Positions 34,541-43,580 are shown, counted from the stretch's first letter. The stretch: DNA of 64,000 bases from Butyricicoccus_A sp963588905 (GCA_963588905.1 CAVAJF010000025.1:62001-126000), one strand, 5' to 3'. Notes: generated from the letters alone by a model not told the origin. Translations and numbers: made by a program.

Positions 34541-35389
34541 TTAAGCCAAAAACGCTTGTACTTCTGCGAGCTTTGCTTCTCCGGCCTTTCTGCCAAGGTC
34601 ATAGACGCGCTTGAGCTCCGCTGGATCATGCTCTACCTGCTTGATATTGAGCGGCGCCTCCGGACGAATGACACAGACATCACCCTGCTGTTCAAGCAGA
34701 CGGACATAGGCAGTAGTCTGATTGTACATATCGTGCCGTACTTCCAGGTCGTGAATCACTTCCGAATATTTGTGCAGTGCGATCCGAAGCAGGGGGAGTA
34801 TCTTGTTTTTGTGCTTGATATAATCGGAAGGCTGGGTCAAAACGATAACGTTTTTATTATATCCCATTTCCTGGAATTTACGAATTGGAATCGAATCGGC
34901 AATACCGCCGTCTAACAGCTGGTAGCCATCGACTTCTACGACACGGGATACCATTGGCATCGAAGCGGAAGCACGCATCCAAGTAATATCCGTTTCATCT
35001 CCGGTCGGGCAGCTGTGATAGACCGGCTTTCCGGTTTTCAAATCGGTGCAGACCACGTAAAACTCCATCGGATTTTTTTCATATGTGTCTGTGTCAAACA
35101 GATCCAATTTGTTTGGAAGTTCACGGTAACAGAATTCTGCGCCATACAGATCGCCGGTTTTCAGCAGAGAACGAAAGCTGGCGTAGCGCGGATCTTTACA
35201 AAATTTGGTGTTATAACGCAACACGCGGCCGATTTGGTGAGATTTGTAATTACAGCCAAATACAGCACCTGCTGAGACGCCAATGGCACCGTCAAAGGTG
35301 ATATTATTTTCCATGAGAACGTCCATTACTCCGGCGGTAAACAGTCCGCGCATTGCGCCGCCTTCCAGAACCAATCCTTTTTTTGCCAT
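34541..35389 (-). CDS. Patatin-like phospholipase family protein
   Basis: A 282-residue protein. The catalytic dyad of patatins is visible: Ser in GAIGVSAGAVFG and Asp in LLDGGIADSIPI, with the oxyanion loop GLVLEGGAMRGLFTAGV at the N-terminus. It belongs to the YjjU/RssA-like bacterial group; lipid substrate unknown. The start was placed at MAKKG, where AGG precedes the ATG, rather than 48 bases upstream. No signal peptide, so cytoplasmic or peripheral to the membrane. Confidence 0.93.
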   Translation of the reverse strand: MAKKGLVLEGGAMRGLFTAGVMDVLMENNITFDGAIGVSAGAVFGCNYKSHQIGRVLRYNTKFCKDPRYASFRSLLKTGDLYGAEFCYRELPNKLDLFDTDTYEKNPMEFYVVCTDLKTGKPVYHSCPTGDETDITWMRASASMPMVSRVVEVDGYQLLDGGIADSIPIRKFQEMGYNKNVIVLTQPSDYIKHKNKILPLLRIALHKYSEVIHDLEVRHDMYNQTTAYVRLLEQQGDVCVIRPEAPLNIKQVEHDPAELKRVYDLGRKAGEAKLAEVQAFLA

Positions 35390-35444
35390 ATGAAATACCT
35401 GCACTTTCTGAAATTTTTTCATGTATCTATTATACACTTTTTTG

Positions 35445-35473
35445 TTGACAAAGCAAATATCTCATATTATCAT
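35445..35473 (+). promoter_or_regulatory. Promoter of the carbonic anhydrase gene
   Basis: TTGACA at 35445-35450 and TATCAT at 35468-35473 are 17 bases apart, about 30 bases before the start codon. Confidence 0.75.
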
Positions 35474-35502
35474 AGATAAAACAAGAAACGAGGTGTTCGA
35501 GA

Positions 35503-36021
35503 ATGAGTCTTACAAAACCGGGAGAGAAAATTGTCATTGTCACGTGTATGGATATGCGGCTTGATCCGAAAAATTTTCCAGGACTGGAGCAGAGCAAGGC
35601 ATATGTCATCAGAAATGCCGGCGGCAGAGCCAATGAGGAAACCATTCGTTCGCTTGTTGTGGCACATAAGTTCCAAGGTGCACAGGCGGTTTTCGTCATC
35701 CAGCATACGGACTGTGGTATGATGAATTTTACCAATGAGATTCTCTGCGATTTGTTAGAGGAGAGCTTGCAGACAGCAAAGCGCGGAGAACATGGTTGGT
35801 ACAATCCGATCAAAGAGGGCGGCAGCCGCGCAGGTCAGTATATCAACTTCCAGCCGATTAAAAATCTGGAGCAGAATGTGATAGATGATGTGACCTATAT
35901 TCGCAATCATCCGTTGATTTCCAAGCGACTGCCAATTTACGGGTATATTTACGATGTAAAAACCGGTGAACTGCATCCGGTAGAGAAAGCCAATTGTATC
36001 GGACAGGCGATAGAAAAGTAA
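35503..36021 (+). CDS. Beta-class carbonic anhydrase
   Basis: A 172-residue zinc enzyme interconverting CO2 and bicarbonate. The ligands are C15, H68 and C71, and the Asp-Arg dyad is D17/R19 (TCMDMR and QHTDCG), the type II arrangement of short clostridial and mycobacterial enzymes. GAGGTG precedes the ATG. It could supply bicarbonate to pyruvate carboxylase encoded 9 kb away, but that link is inference. Confidence 0.94.
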   Translation: MSLTKPGEKIVIVTCMDMRLDPKNFPGLEQSKAYVIRNAGGRANEETIRSLVVAHKFQGAQAVFVIQHTDCGMMNFTNEILCDLLEESLQTAKRGEHGWYNPIKEGGSRAGQYINFQPIKNLEQNVIDDVTYIRNHPLISKRLPIYGYIYDVKTGELHPVEKANCIGQAIEK

Positions 36022-36025
36022 GAAA

Positions 36026-36072
36026 AAAGGAACAGTTTTTGACGAAAAATCGGCAAAACTGTTCCTTTTGTT
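36026..36072. terminator. Bidirectional terminator
   Basis: AAAAGGAACAGTTTTTG and CAAAACTGTTCCTTTT form a long stem between the converging carbonic anhydrase and AEC transporter genes. Confidence 0.85.
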
Positions 36073-36088
36073 TTGCAAAAGAAATGAT

Positions 36089-37027
36089 TCAAATCAATCC
36101 ACAGCTTTTTAGGATGAAGATCCAGAAAAACAGTGTGATGACAGAAAAGGCCGTGCTTGCCACAACCAATTCTCCGGCAAGTGCCCCGTCGCCGCCCATA
36201 TTCGCGGCCATGGGATAGGAAGCGGCTGCAACCGGCGTGGCGAACATGGTCAGATAGACAAATCGGCTGACCGGTTCAAAATCCAGAGCAACCGTCACAA
36301 GCAGCGCACAAGTAGGCAGGAGAAGCAGTTTGACGGCAAGTGTCGGAATCAGATATTTGGCGTGATTTAACATGGAAGAGAATCGCAGGGTACTGCCCAA
36401 GATAAACAGTGCGAGCGGTGTTGTCAGATCGGAAAATTGTGATATAGGCGTTTCGAGACATACGGGCAAATGAATGCCGAGCACAATGAACGCAAGTCCG
36501 ACAATCGCACCAAAAATCATGGGATTGGACAACACGCGCTTGAGAAGCGGAAAAACGTGAATGTCATCTCCGCGAAAATATTCCAAGATAATAATAGCAA
36601 AGATATTGTAAATCGGAATGATAATGGCAATCATGGCGGAAGCGATAGCGGCGCCGCTGTCACCGAAAATATTGGTAGAGAGGGGCAGAGCGAACAAGAC
36701 AAAGTTGCTTCGATAGATCGCCTGAATGATGACGCCGCGTTTGGCATTTTCTTTGACAATGCGCGGGACAGTGAGAAAAGCGAGTAAAATGGTCAGCAAA
36801 ACGCTTGCCACACTGACAGAGATGAGTTTTTTGTCCGGTGCAGTCTGTGCTGCATGATGATATATGTTGTAGAACATCATGACAGGGAAGAAAACACGGA
36901 ATACCATCTGATTCAGTCGGCGCATAAATGGCTCATCTACAATACCGGCCATGCGTACCAAATATCCAAACGAGATATAGCAGAGAAACGGAACGACGGC
37001 ATTGATGGCGATAAGAATGTTATCCAT
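36089..37027 (-). CDS. AEC family transporter (auxin efflux carrier type)
   Basis: A 312-residue membrane protein with about ten hydrophobic segments, divided in two halves with the conserved crossing region (SNFVLFALPLSTNIFGDSG and AAASYPMAANMGGDGALAGELV). Bacterial AEC proteins export or import organic acids such as malate or malonate. The gene ends close to rsmE on the same strand (6-base gap upstream), so it is probably read from the rsmE promoter. Confidence 0.92.
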   Translation of the reverse strand: MDNILIAINAVVPFLCYISFGYLVRMAGIVDEPFMRRLNQMVFRVFFPVMMFYNIYHHAAQTAPDKKLISVSVASVLLTILLAFLTVPRIVKENAKRGVIIQAIYRSNFVLFALPLSTNIFGDSGAAIASAMIAIIIPIYNIFAIIILEYFRGDDIHVFPLLKRVLSNPMIFGAIVGLAFIVLGIHLPVCLETPISQFSDLTTPLALFILGSTLRFSSMLNHAKYLIPTLAVKLLLLPTCALLVTVALDFEPVSRFVYLTMFATPVAAASYPMAANMGGDGALAGELVVASTAFSVITLFFWIFILKSCGLI

Positions 37028-37033
37028 GCAGCA

Positions 37034-37780
37034 TCATTCCAGATTTCCTGTCAGCGTCATGACGGCAGAGAGGGCAGCCAGCGGGGCTGTCTCACAGCGG
37101 AGAATGCGTGGGCCTAAACCGACTGTTTTTGCACCTGCCTGTTCGGCGGCCTGCGCTTCTTCGGCGGCAAATCCGCCTTCTGAACCGGTCACAATCGCAA
37201 TTTTTTGGCAATCTCCAGTAGGCTTTGCAGACAATTCTTCGAGCAGAGAGCGCAGAGATTTTCCGCCGCATTCGTAGAAGAATAGAACAAGGTCATACTG
37301 TGCCCAGTCAGCACAAACGGCAGCAAAGTTTTTCAGCGGCATACATACCTGCGGCAAAATGCCTCTGCCGCACTGCTTGGCAGCTTCTGCGGCAATACGG
37401 TTATAACGGGTATTTTTCTGTTCTTCCTTCTTGGGAGCTGCGACGCAGTATCGGCTGAAAAATGGAATAAAGCGGGTGCAGCCCAGCTCGACACCGTGCT
37501 GAATAATTTCTTCCAGTTTATCCTGCTTGGGGTATCCGGCGTATAACGTAACGTCTATATTTGGCTCTGCTGTGCTTGGGTATCCCTCTTCCACGGAAAA
37601 TTCAACAGCATCTTCTGAAAATCCTGTAATCTGCGCGGTATATTCGATGGCGTTTCCATCGCACAGGATGACGGTCTCACCGATTTTTGCCCGCATGACA
37701 CGGGAAAGGTGGTGCGCATCTTTTCCGCGCAGAACGGCAGTTCCATCGGCAATTTCGGTTGTAAAATAACGGTGCGGCAT
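37034..37780 (-). CDS. rsmE: 16S rRNA (uracil-1498-N3)-methyltransferase
   Basis: A 248-residue SPOUT-class methyltransferase. It opens with PHRYFT and HHLSRVMRAKIGETV, the RNA-binding PUA-like part, and ends with the knotted SAM site IAIVTGSEGGFAAEEA and LGPRILRCETAPLAALS. The start ATG 37780 has AAGGAG 8 bases upstream, better than GTG 37789. It is followed by the AEC transporter gene. Confidence 0.95.
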   Translation of the reverse strand: MPHRYFTTEIADGTAVLRGKDAHHLSRVMRAKIGETVILCDGNAIEYTAQITGFSEDAVEFSVEEGYPSTAEPNIDVTLYAGYPKQDKLEEIIQHGVELGCTRFIPFFSRYCVAAPKKEEQKNTRYNRIAAEAAKQCGRGILPQVCMPLKNFAAVCADWAQYDLVLFFYECGGKSLRSLLEELSAKPTGDCQKIAIVTGSEGGFAAEEAQAAEQAGAKTVGLGPRILRCETAPLAALSAVMTLTGNLE

Positions 37781-37960
37781 AGGTTCCACTCCTTTTTGTT
37801 TGTATTAAGTAATCTCCTATAAACCATAGCATATTTTGTGTGTTCATGCAATTGCATGTGCTAAGAAAAAGCTGATTTTGTCGTTTTTTCGTGGAAAATA
37901 CTAGCAAGATATGCTATACTCTCCAGTGAACCAAAAAGAACAGAGGAGAAGGAAAATGAC

Positions 37961-38419
37961 ATGGAATATGTGATTGGATTGATAACAAATAAGGTTTTGA
38001 TTTCTGCGATTGCGGCTTGGTTTGTTGCGCAGGGATCAAAAATTTTGATTGATATGATAAAGGGAACATTTACGCTCAAACGACTGTCCGGTGGCGGCGG
38101 AATGCCGAGCGCGCATTCCGCAACGGTGATTGGATTGACAACGGCGACAGCTATTGTCTACGGCACGAGCGGATTTGAGTTCCCAATGGCATTATTTTTT
38201 GCCATTATTGTCATGTATGATGCAGTTGGTGTTCGGTTGGAGACCGGAAAAGAAGCGAAAGCGCTCAATCAACTGCGTCGCCGTGATTTGGAAGAGAATA
38301 AACGACCGGTTATGGAACAGGAATTGGAAGAAAAAATGGGACACACGATACCGGAGATTCTTGCAGGTATCGTTGTAGGTATTGTCGTTGCAATACTGAT
38401 TTGTTATATCATTCCATAA
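37961..38419 (+). CDS. Divergent PAP2 family membrane protein (YuiD-like)
   Basis: A 152-residue protein of the DUF212 or divergent PAP2 family. It has membrane segments and the block LKRLSGGGGMPSAHSATVIGL, which retains the SxH of acid phosphatases, with MYDAVGVRLETGKEAK and HTIPEILAG later. Function is not established in this branch. AGAGGAGAAGG lies upstream, and a TATACT is seen at about 37914. A terminator follows. Confidence 0.9.
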   Translation: MEYVIGLITNKVLISAIAAWFVAQGSKILIDMIKGTFTLKRLSGGGGMPSAHSATVIGLTTATAIVYGTSGFEFPMALFFAIIVMYDAVGVRLETGKEAKALNQLRRRDLEENKRPVMEQELEEKMGHTIPEILAGIVVGIVVAILICYIIP

Positions 38420-38426
38420 GAACAGT

Positions 38427-38456
38427 AAAACGGACAGCACAGGCTGTCCGTTTTCG
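38427..38456. terminator. Bidirectional terminator
   Basis: AAAACGGACAGC and GCTGTCCGTTTT close a 3-4 base loop between converging genes. Confidence 0.85.
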
Positions 38457-38457
38457 T

Positions 38458-38892
38458 TTATTTGTTGATAAAATATAAGCCAATCAAACAGATGACAATA
38501 CCGATGATCTTATTCAAGCTGATAGCTTCATGATACAACAGCCAGCCGACGAAAATCAGAACACCGGCAACAAAGGCGCTTTGCACAATGGAAAGCGTAC
38601 TGACCTGCCAGCCAACTTTGTACGCATAAATAAATCCAACTTCCAAACCGACAATACACAGCCCCAGCAGAGCCGGTGCCCAATTGGATTTGCTGTATTC
38701 TGTCAGCAGATTGCCGTTTCGGTTGACAATAAAATACAAAATTGCAGAACAAATTGTTCCGACAAAATAGGTGATTGTCATCGAGGCAAACGGGTCCATG
38801 GAACTGGGAATGCCTTTGGCGCAGACCTGATAAAACGTGTTGGCGAGAACGATTATCGCCAGCGGCCAAATATAAGATATGACCATAACCAT
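38458..38892 (-). CDS. DMT/EamA-type small transporter
   Basis: A 144-residue protein with four to five membrane segments matching a single EamA half (DPFASMTITYFVGTICSAILYF, then LLYHEAISLNKIIGIVICLIGLYFI). Single-domain members work as dimers, as in SMR-like exporters. The start was placed at ATG 38892, with AGGAG close upstream; ATG 38886 has a better spaced site and is an alternative. A hairpin with T-run lies just upstream. Confidence 0.86.
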   Translation of the reverse strand: MVMVISYIWPLAIIVLANTFYQVCAKGIPSSMDPFASMTITYFVGTICSAILYFIVNRNGNLLTEYSKSNWAPALLGLCIVGLEVGFIYAYKVGWQVSTLSIVQSAFVAGVLIFVGWLLYHEAISLNKIIGIVICLIGLYFINK

Positions 38893-38912
38893 CACTCTCC
38901 TGTAAATCAAAT

Positions 38913-38946
38913 AAAAACGGCAGCTAGACTTTTTAGCCTAACTGCC
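38913..38946 (-). terminator. Terminator of the MoxR-VWA-LRR operon, in front of the DMT gene
   Basis: On the minus strand a 13-base RNA stem (CGGCAGUUAGGCU with AGUCUAGCUGCCG, including G-U pairs) closes an AAAA loop and is followed by TTTTTATTT. It lies about 60 bases after the AAA+ gene and just before the DMT gene. Confidence 0.88.
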
Positions 38947-39005
38947 GGTAGGTGCTCACCCGTATATTTATATATTATCAAAGTTGAATCGCTGCGTCAA
39001 CAGTT

Positions 39006-40529
39006 TTATTCCAATACAGTCAAAAAGCTATGAATCTTTTTTATATCGCCGAGCAGTTCCTGCTTTTGCTTGCCGATCATCAATTCTTTGTTGCAGCGGG
39101 TATACGCTTCACTGCCGTTTTGCCCGATAAACCAGGTACAGAAGAAATTGGTATTCAGTTCCGTGACAAAGACAACCATCTCTTGACTTTTTCCAAAGGT
39201 TGCAGTCAAGAAAGCAAAGGCGTGCTCCAGCATGGCAGAGTCTTGCTCTGTTTGCGCATCCATCTCTGCAACTGCCTGCTGGAATCGCTCAGAAATTTTG
39301 GCAAAACCCTCTTCGTTGGAGCGAACGGCTTCTGTGCGCAGCAGATTGGCATCGGTCTCTAAGGTTTGCGCGGCCTTCAAAATGGCAGAGATCTCTTGCC
39401 GATCAACAGCAGCGGCTTTCTGGCGGGAAGTCAGTTTTTCTCGCTGGCGATTGGCTTCCTGTGACAGAAGCTGTACGAGATCGTCTTGTTCCAGACGCCG
39501 CTTGACGGACTTCAGACTTTCAAATACCGTCGTGATTTGCATGTCCAAATAATACGACGCAGAAAATGTGCCGGTTAATTTTCCGATAAGCAAGCCGATG
39601 ACACTCAAACGCTCATCGAATGGAGCACTCTTGAGACGTTCTACAGCAGTTGCCGGCAGCTTGCCTGCGAGGATTTCCTCCACATGATAGTCCGACTGAT
39701 ATTTTTTGAATAGATCATAATATGCAGCGAAATCCCGTGCAATTTTGGGATGCTGAATATACTCAAAGATGACGGATTCGTCTATCGGCAGCTCCAATTT
39801 CTCGCAGGTCAAGAGAAACTGTGAGAGATCTTCCCAGCCGCGAGCGGTGACAAAGGCTTGTCCGTCTACGGTAGTCTCAAAGGTATAAAAGTGCTGCTTT
39901 TTGATGTCCAGATAAGACAAAATCGCAGGGTGCATTTGTCTGCGGTAGGCATATTGTTTCCAGACCGCGTAATCTTCCTGTACATCAATGCGCTTGAGTC
40001 GGTCGAGGGTGACAACATCAAAATCGCGGACGGATTTGTTGTATTCCGGCGGATTGCCTGCTGCAACGATGACCCAGCCGGACGGAACTTGGTGACTGCC
40101 AAACGATTTTCGCTGTAAAAATTGCAGCATGGTTGGCGCCAGCGTTTCGGATACACAGTTGATCTCATCAATAAACAAAATACCCTCTTGCAGACCGGTT
40201 TCTTCGATTTTGTCGTAAACCGATGCAATGATTTCACTCATAGTGTATTCCGTAATGGTCATTTCTTTGCCGCCATACTTGCGTTTGGTCAGATAGGGGA
40301 GACCGATGGCGCTCTGGCGGGTGTGGTGGGTAATGGTGTACGAAACGAGGCTGATACCACATTCACTGGCAGCCTGCTCCATGATAGCCGTTTTGCCGAT
40401 GCCCGGAGGTCCCATCAGCAGAATCGGACGCTGATGCACGGACGGAATGAGATACTGTCCGTCTTCATCCTTTGCCAGATACGCTTTTACAGTACGAATA
40501 ATTTCTTGCTTTGCTCGCAAAATGTTCAT
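39006..40529 (-). CDS. MoxR-type AAA+ ATPase of the VWA-LRR operon
   Basis: A 507-residue protein. The N-terminal AAA+ module shows Walker A GPPGIGKT (40-47), Walker B ILFIDEIN (117-122 core), and sensor 1 AAGNPPEYN. The MoxR/RavA class couples ATP hydrolysis to VWA-domain partners in protein assembly. After about residue 280 there is a long helical region of unknown fold, and the extreme C-terminus is rich in Gln, Glu and Lys. The start ATG 40529 has AGAAGG 9 bases upstream. It is the third gene of a minus-strand operon with a VWA protein and an LRR protein. Confidence 0.88.
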   Translation of the reverse strand: MNILRAKQEIIRTVKAYLAKDEDGQYLIPSVHQRPILLMGPPGIGKTAIMEQAASECGISLVSYTITHHTRQSAIGLPYLTKRKYGGKEMTITEYTMSEIIASVYDKIEETGLQEGILFIDEINCVSETLAPTMLQFLQRKSFGSHQVPSGWVIVAAGNPPEYNKSVRDFDVVTLDRLKRIDVQEDYAVWKQYAYRRQMHPAILSYLDIKKQHFYTFETTVDGQAFVTARGWEDLSQFLLTCEKLELPIDESVIFEYIQHPKIARDFAAYYDLFKKYQSDYHVEEILAGKLPATAVERLKSAPFDERLSVIGLLIGKLTGTFSASYYLDMQITTVFESLKSVKRRLEQDDLVQLLSQEANRQREKLTSRQKAAAVDRQEISAILKAAQTLETDANLLRTEAVRSNEEGFAKISERFQQAVAEMDAQTEQDSAMLEHAFAFLTATFGKSQEMVVFVTELNTNFFCTWFIGQNGSEAYTRCNKELMIGKQKQELLGDIKKIHSFLTVLE

Positions 40530-40534
40530 AAAAA

Positions 40535-41878
40535 TTACCTTCTTGTTAGGTCGGATTCGCTTAGGATCAATTTCATTGCCCATGGTGGAACCAGATGTTC
40601 CGCATAGGTGTTGTCAAAAAATAAAAAGGCTACATCATACGGCGGGCGTTTTTTCGGATACACGCCTACGCCGTCGGTAAAAAACAGCAGTCCTTGCAGC
40701 TGCAAAAGCTCGCCGTGCTGCTGCAATTGCTCAATATAATCAAACACAGGACGAAAGTCTGTATCGCCGTTGCCGCTGACGTCGAACTGTTGCAGCATAT
40801 CGTGAAAATGCTGGGTATCTGTAATTTTGATGTCGGACTGAATGCCTGCGTCACATTGAATGATGTGGACGTTGACGGAACGGAAGAAACTGTTGCTGTC
40901 CAATAAAATCGTAACAGTTTCTTCCAAAAACTGTTTGACGAGTTCTCCGCTGCACGAACCGGAGGTGTCAATCGCGATGACAAAATCGCGGATTTTTTTG
41001 GATTCCCGATATTCCAATTCTTCCAGCATCGGCATGTTGTGGTATAGCTGCATACTGTAATTATAGAAACCGTAATCAAAGCTGTCCGGATCTACGCGGA
41101 CTTCCTCGCGCGTCACAGCAAATCTGCGCAAAAATGAACGATAATCATATCGCTGCCGATTTTCAATTTGCAGCTGCTGACGCAAATTTCCTGCCATCAG
41201 ACTGATGTCGCGCTGAATGGTTTCCATGGAAGTCTGTGTTTTTTGGCTGATGTCCTGCCATTTTTGTTCTACTTCGTCTTTATCCGGTGGTGGAGGCGTA
41301 TCGTCCTCCGAACTGTCACTACCTGTCTGTTGCGGACGCTCTTTGTCATCCTGCAATTCTTCCCAAAAATGATGGTCATCTACGGTAAATTCCCGTCTCA
41401 TGCCGATTTTTTGGCTATATGTCATCTTAGTGAGTACAGCATAAATCTGCTCCGCATTAAAAACCGAAACAGACAGAGAATCATAATATTCCTGTCTGCG
41501 ATCCGTGACCAGCCGCTGCACGCACGGATATTCCATAGAATCAATCACGGATTCTACGGCAATATCACAGGCGAGATTCCAATCTTCCGGGTCACGCTGC
41601 TCTGCCTGCGTTATATGGCGGAAAATACAATGCAGAATCATATGTAAATACATGCGGTTGACTGACACAGGATCATCTTCATAGCTGTGAATCAAATAAT
41701 TGGGATTGTAAAACAGATGTACACCGTCTGTCGCAATGGTGCGGGTCTGTAAATTTAAATCATAGCTGAGGGCGGAGAGCGCCAAATCGAGATACCGCAT
41801 CGAAAGATATAACTCGCTGCGGCATAGAGACAGAATGCGTGTACCGATCTGAATCAGCTCTTGATGTAACGGATTCAT
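40535..41878 (-). CDS. DUF2201 putative metallopeptidase-VWA protein
   Basis: A 447-residue protein. The N-terminal part resembles the DUF2201 metallopeptidase-like domain: YLHMILHCIFRH (H79, H83, H88) followed by WNLACDIAVESVID. The Glu of a standard HExxH motif is absent because the site reads HMILH. An acidic, Pro-rich linker (about 180-205) leads to a C-terminal VWA-like domain with an intact MIDAS (AIDTSGSCSG, NGDTDFRPVF, FFTDGVG). AGGAGG precedes ATG 41878. VWA proteins beside MoxR ATPases are their usual partners. Confidence 0.85.
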   Translation of the reverse strand: MNPLHQELIQIGTRILSLCRSELYLSMRYLDLALSALSYDLNLQTRTIATDGVHLFYNPNYLIHSYEDDPVSVNRMYLHMILHCIFRHITQAEQRDPEDWNLACDIAVESVIDSMEYPCVQRLVTDRRQEYYDSLSVSVFNAEQIYAVLTKMTYSQKIGMRREFTVDDHHFWEELQDDKERPQQTGSDSSEDDTPPPPDKDEVEQKWQDISQKTQTSMETIQRDISLMAGNLRQQLQIENRQRYDYRSFLRRFAVTREEVRVDPDSFDYGFYNYSMQLYHNMPMLEELEYRESKKIRDFVIAIDTSGSCSGELVKQFLEETVTILLDSNSFFRSVNVHIIQCDAGIQSDIKITDTQHFHDMLQQFDVSGNGDTDFRPVFDYIEQLQQHGELLQLQGLLFFTDGVGVYPKKRPPYDVAFLFFDNTYAEHLVPPWAMKLILSESDLTRR

Positions 41879-41896
41879 AGGCAAGCCTCCTTATCA

Positions 41897-42757
41897 TTAC
41901 AGTGCAAACCGATTTTTCTTTTTTCCAAAGTGCTTGAGCCGATAATCCATCATCAAGCTAACAGCTTCCGGCTCTTCTAGTTCGGAAGCCTTGCCAATGG
42001 CATAGGATACAACCGATTCAGACAGCAGTTCTTCGTCCAGCATCAGCTGTAAGCGCGGCAAATTCCGTTGATCCAGCAGGCGAGATATGACTGCATCTGC
42101 TTGCTTGGTCAAATAGGAGATATATTGTTCGCGTGCGTCCGGCATCAGGCGATACGGATACAGCAGCCGATAAAACGCAATGTCTTGCGCGGTTTCCGGA
42201 GCATCTTCGCGCACGGCACGGGAAAAAGTCTTATCGTATTCTCGGAAATCAATGCCTTTGCGCGTCACACACATGCGGTAGAACGAGCCGGAGCCATATG
42301 TCACAGAACGAAATTCCCGCGGCGGAATGATTTCCTGAAACGCATAATCATATGCCGGAAACAGCAATACGATAGTTTCTCCGTGCTCTTGAATCGTCAA
42401 GGTGATTTCATTAGTAAAATCCGTCACGAGACTTTTGAGCCATGTCAGACCGCTGACGGAAATGGCGTGCAGATTTCTGCAGTTCTTAAATGCACCGTCA
42501 CCAACAGAATGCAGGCCGCGCGCCAATTGCAGCTGTTCTAAGGCATGGCAGTTATAAAAAACATGGTTTCCGATGTCCTGCACACAAGCCGGTAGAGTGA
42601 CGCACTGGAGTTCTTCGTGACCGGCAAACGCGTAGTCTGCGAGTTCAACCACCGGTTGTCCGTGCGCTTGGGCGGGAACGGTAACGTGTGCCGCATGACC
42701 GGTATATTTTTTCAGCACCGCACCGCGGGCCGTTTGTTCAAAAAGCAGTTCTTCCAT
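41897..42757 (-). CDS. Leucine-rich-repeat (BspA/LRR_5-like) protein of the MoxR-VWA operon
   Basis: A 286-residue cytoplasmic protein. Residues about 20-105 contain three or four LRR_5 units (ELADYAFAGHEELQCVTLPACVQDIGNHVFYNCHALEQLQL in pattern, with the repeated AFxxCxxLxxIxL). The remaining 180 residues are helical and charged, not recognised. It lacks a signal peptide, unlike secreted BspA proteins. It is the first gene of the three-gene operon and is followed by the VWA gene at 18 bases. It may be the target-recognition part of the ATPase machine. Confidence 0.82.
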   Translation of the reverse strand: MEELLFEQTARGAVLKKYTGHAAHVTVPAQAHGQPVVELADYAFAGHEELQCVTLPACVQDIGNHVFYNCHALEQLQLARGLHSVGDGAFKNCRNLHAISVSGLTWLKSLVTDFTNEITLTIQEHGETIVLLFPAYDYAFQEIIPPREFRSVTYGSGSFYRMCVTRKGIDFREYDKTFSRAVREDAPETAQDIAFYRLLYPYRLMPDAREQYISYLTKQADAVISRLLDQRNLPRLQLMLDEELLSESVVSYAIGKASELEEPEAVSLMMDYRLKHFGKKKNRFAL

Positions 42758-42861
42758 GATGCTCCTCCTGTTTTCGGTTTCTATTGTACCACTCGTTTTG
42801 CATCTATGCCATAGCTATTTGCATGTGGTATAATAAAAGAAAAACAAAGAGGTGAGATCGT

Positions 42862-43530
42862 ATGGAACAGAGCTATCCAGTCTATCGGGCAATCAACATG
42901 GATACATGGCCGCGACGAGAGCATTTTGCCTATTATCGGCATCAGATCCGCTGCGGGTATTCGCTGACAGTCCGCATGGATGTGACAAAACTCGTGACAT
43001 TTGCACAACAGCACAAGCTGCATTTCTTTCCCTGCTTTTTGTATGCCGCTTCGCGGACGGTAAATCAGATGGATGAGATGCGGATGATGCTCACACCGGA
43101 GGGAAATCCGGGCATTTGGGAAGTGTCTCATCCGAATTTTACCATTTTTCATGAGGATGATAAGACATTCAGTGATATGTGGATGCACTATCAATCGGAT
43201 TTTTCCTCATTTTATCAAGACTATCTGCGTGTCATGCAGGAATATGGACATCGGCATGGCATAAAGGCACGGGATGGTCAGCCGATGAACTTCTTTTGTA
43301 TCAGTTGCGTGCCGTGGCTGGATTATACCGGCTATTTTACCTATACGGCGGGAAACGAGGATCCGGCGTTGTTTCCGATTCTGGCCTTTGGCAAATATAC
43401 AGAACAAAACGGCATCTTGACCTTGCCGGTATCGCTGACGATTTCTCATGCGGCAGCGGATGGGTATCACAGCAGCCTGTTTTTTCATCGGCTGCAGGAG
43501 AATTTGAATCAACTCGGAGAAATAGTCTAA
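42862..43530 (+). CDS. Chloramphenicol acetyltransferase-like acyltransferase
   Basis: A 222-residue protein of the CatA fold. The catalytic His is in ISHAAADGYH, matching the HxxxDG motif, and the fold landmarks FFPCFLYAASRTVN and FTIFHEDDKTFS are present. Length agrees with type A enzymes (about 215). It may inactivate chloramphenicol or act on another hydroxyl acceptor; housekeeping relatives are common, so resistance cannot be asserted. GAGGTG precedes the ATG, and TGGTATAAT at about 42827 is an extended -10. Confidence 0.88.
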   Translation: MEQSYPVYRAINMDTWPRREHFAYYRHQIRCGYSLTVRMDVTKLVTFAQQHKLHFFPCFLYAASRTVNQMDEMRMMLTPEGNPGIWEVSHPNFTIFHEDDKTFSDMWMHYQSDFSSFYQDYLRVMQEYGHRHGIKARDGQPMNFFCISCVPWLDYTGYFTYTAGNEDPALFPILAFGKYTEQNGILTLPVSLTISHAAADGYHSSLFFHRLQENLNQLGEIV

Positions 43531-43534
43531 GCAA

Positions 43535-43580
43535 ACAAAAACACGCAAGAGGAGAGAAGCCTCTTGCGTGTTTTTGTTTG
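43535..43580 (+). terminator. Intrinsic terminator after CAT-like gene
   Basis: A 20-base stem AAACAAAAACACGCAAGAGG pairs with its complement ending TTTTTGTTT. Confidence 0.9.

Noticed and set aside
38913..38990. Hairpin leader of the DMT gene as a possible riboswitch
   Set aside because: DMT genes are often riboswitch-controlled, but I recognise no class here and the hairpin sits where the upstream MoxR operon needs a terminator.
42862..43530. CAT-like gene as a mobile chloramphenicol-resistance gene
   Set aside because: It has the catalytic motif, but there is no mobile-element context and housekeeping relatives are common.
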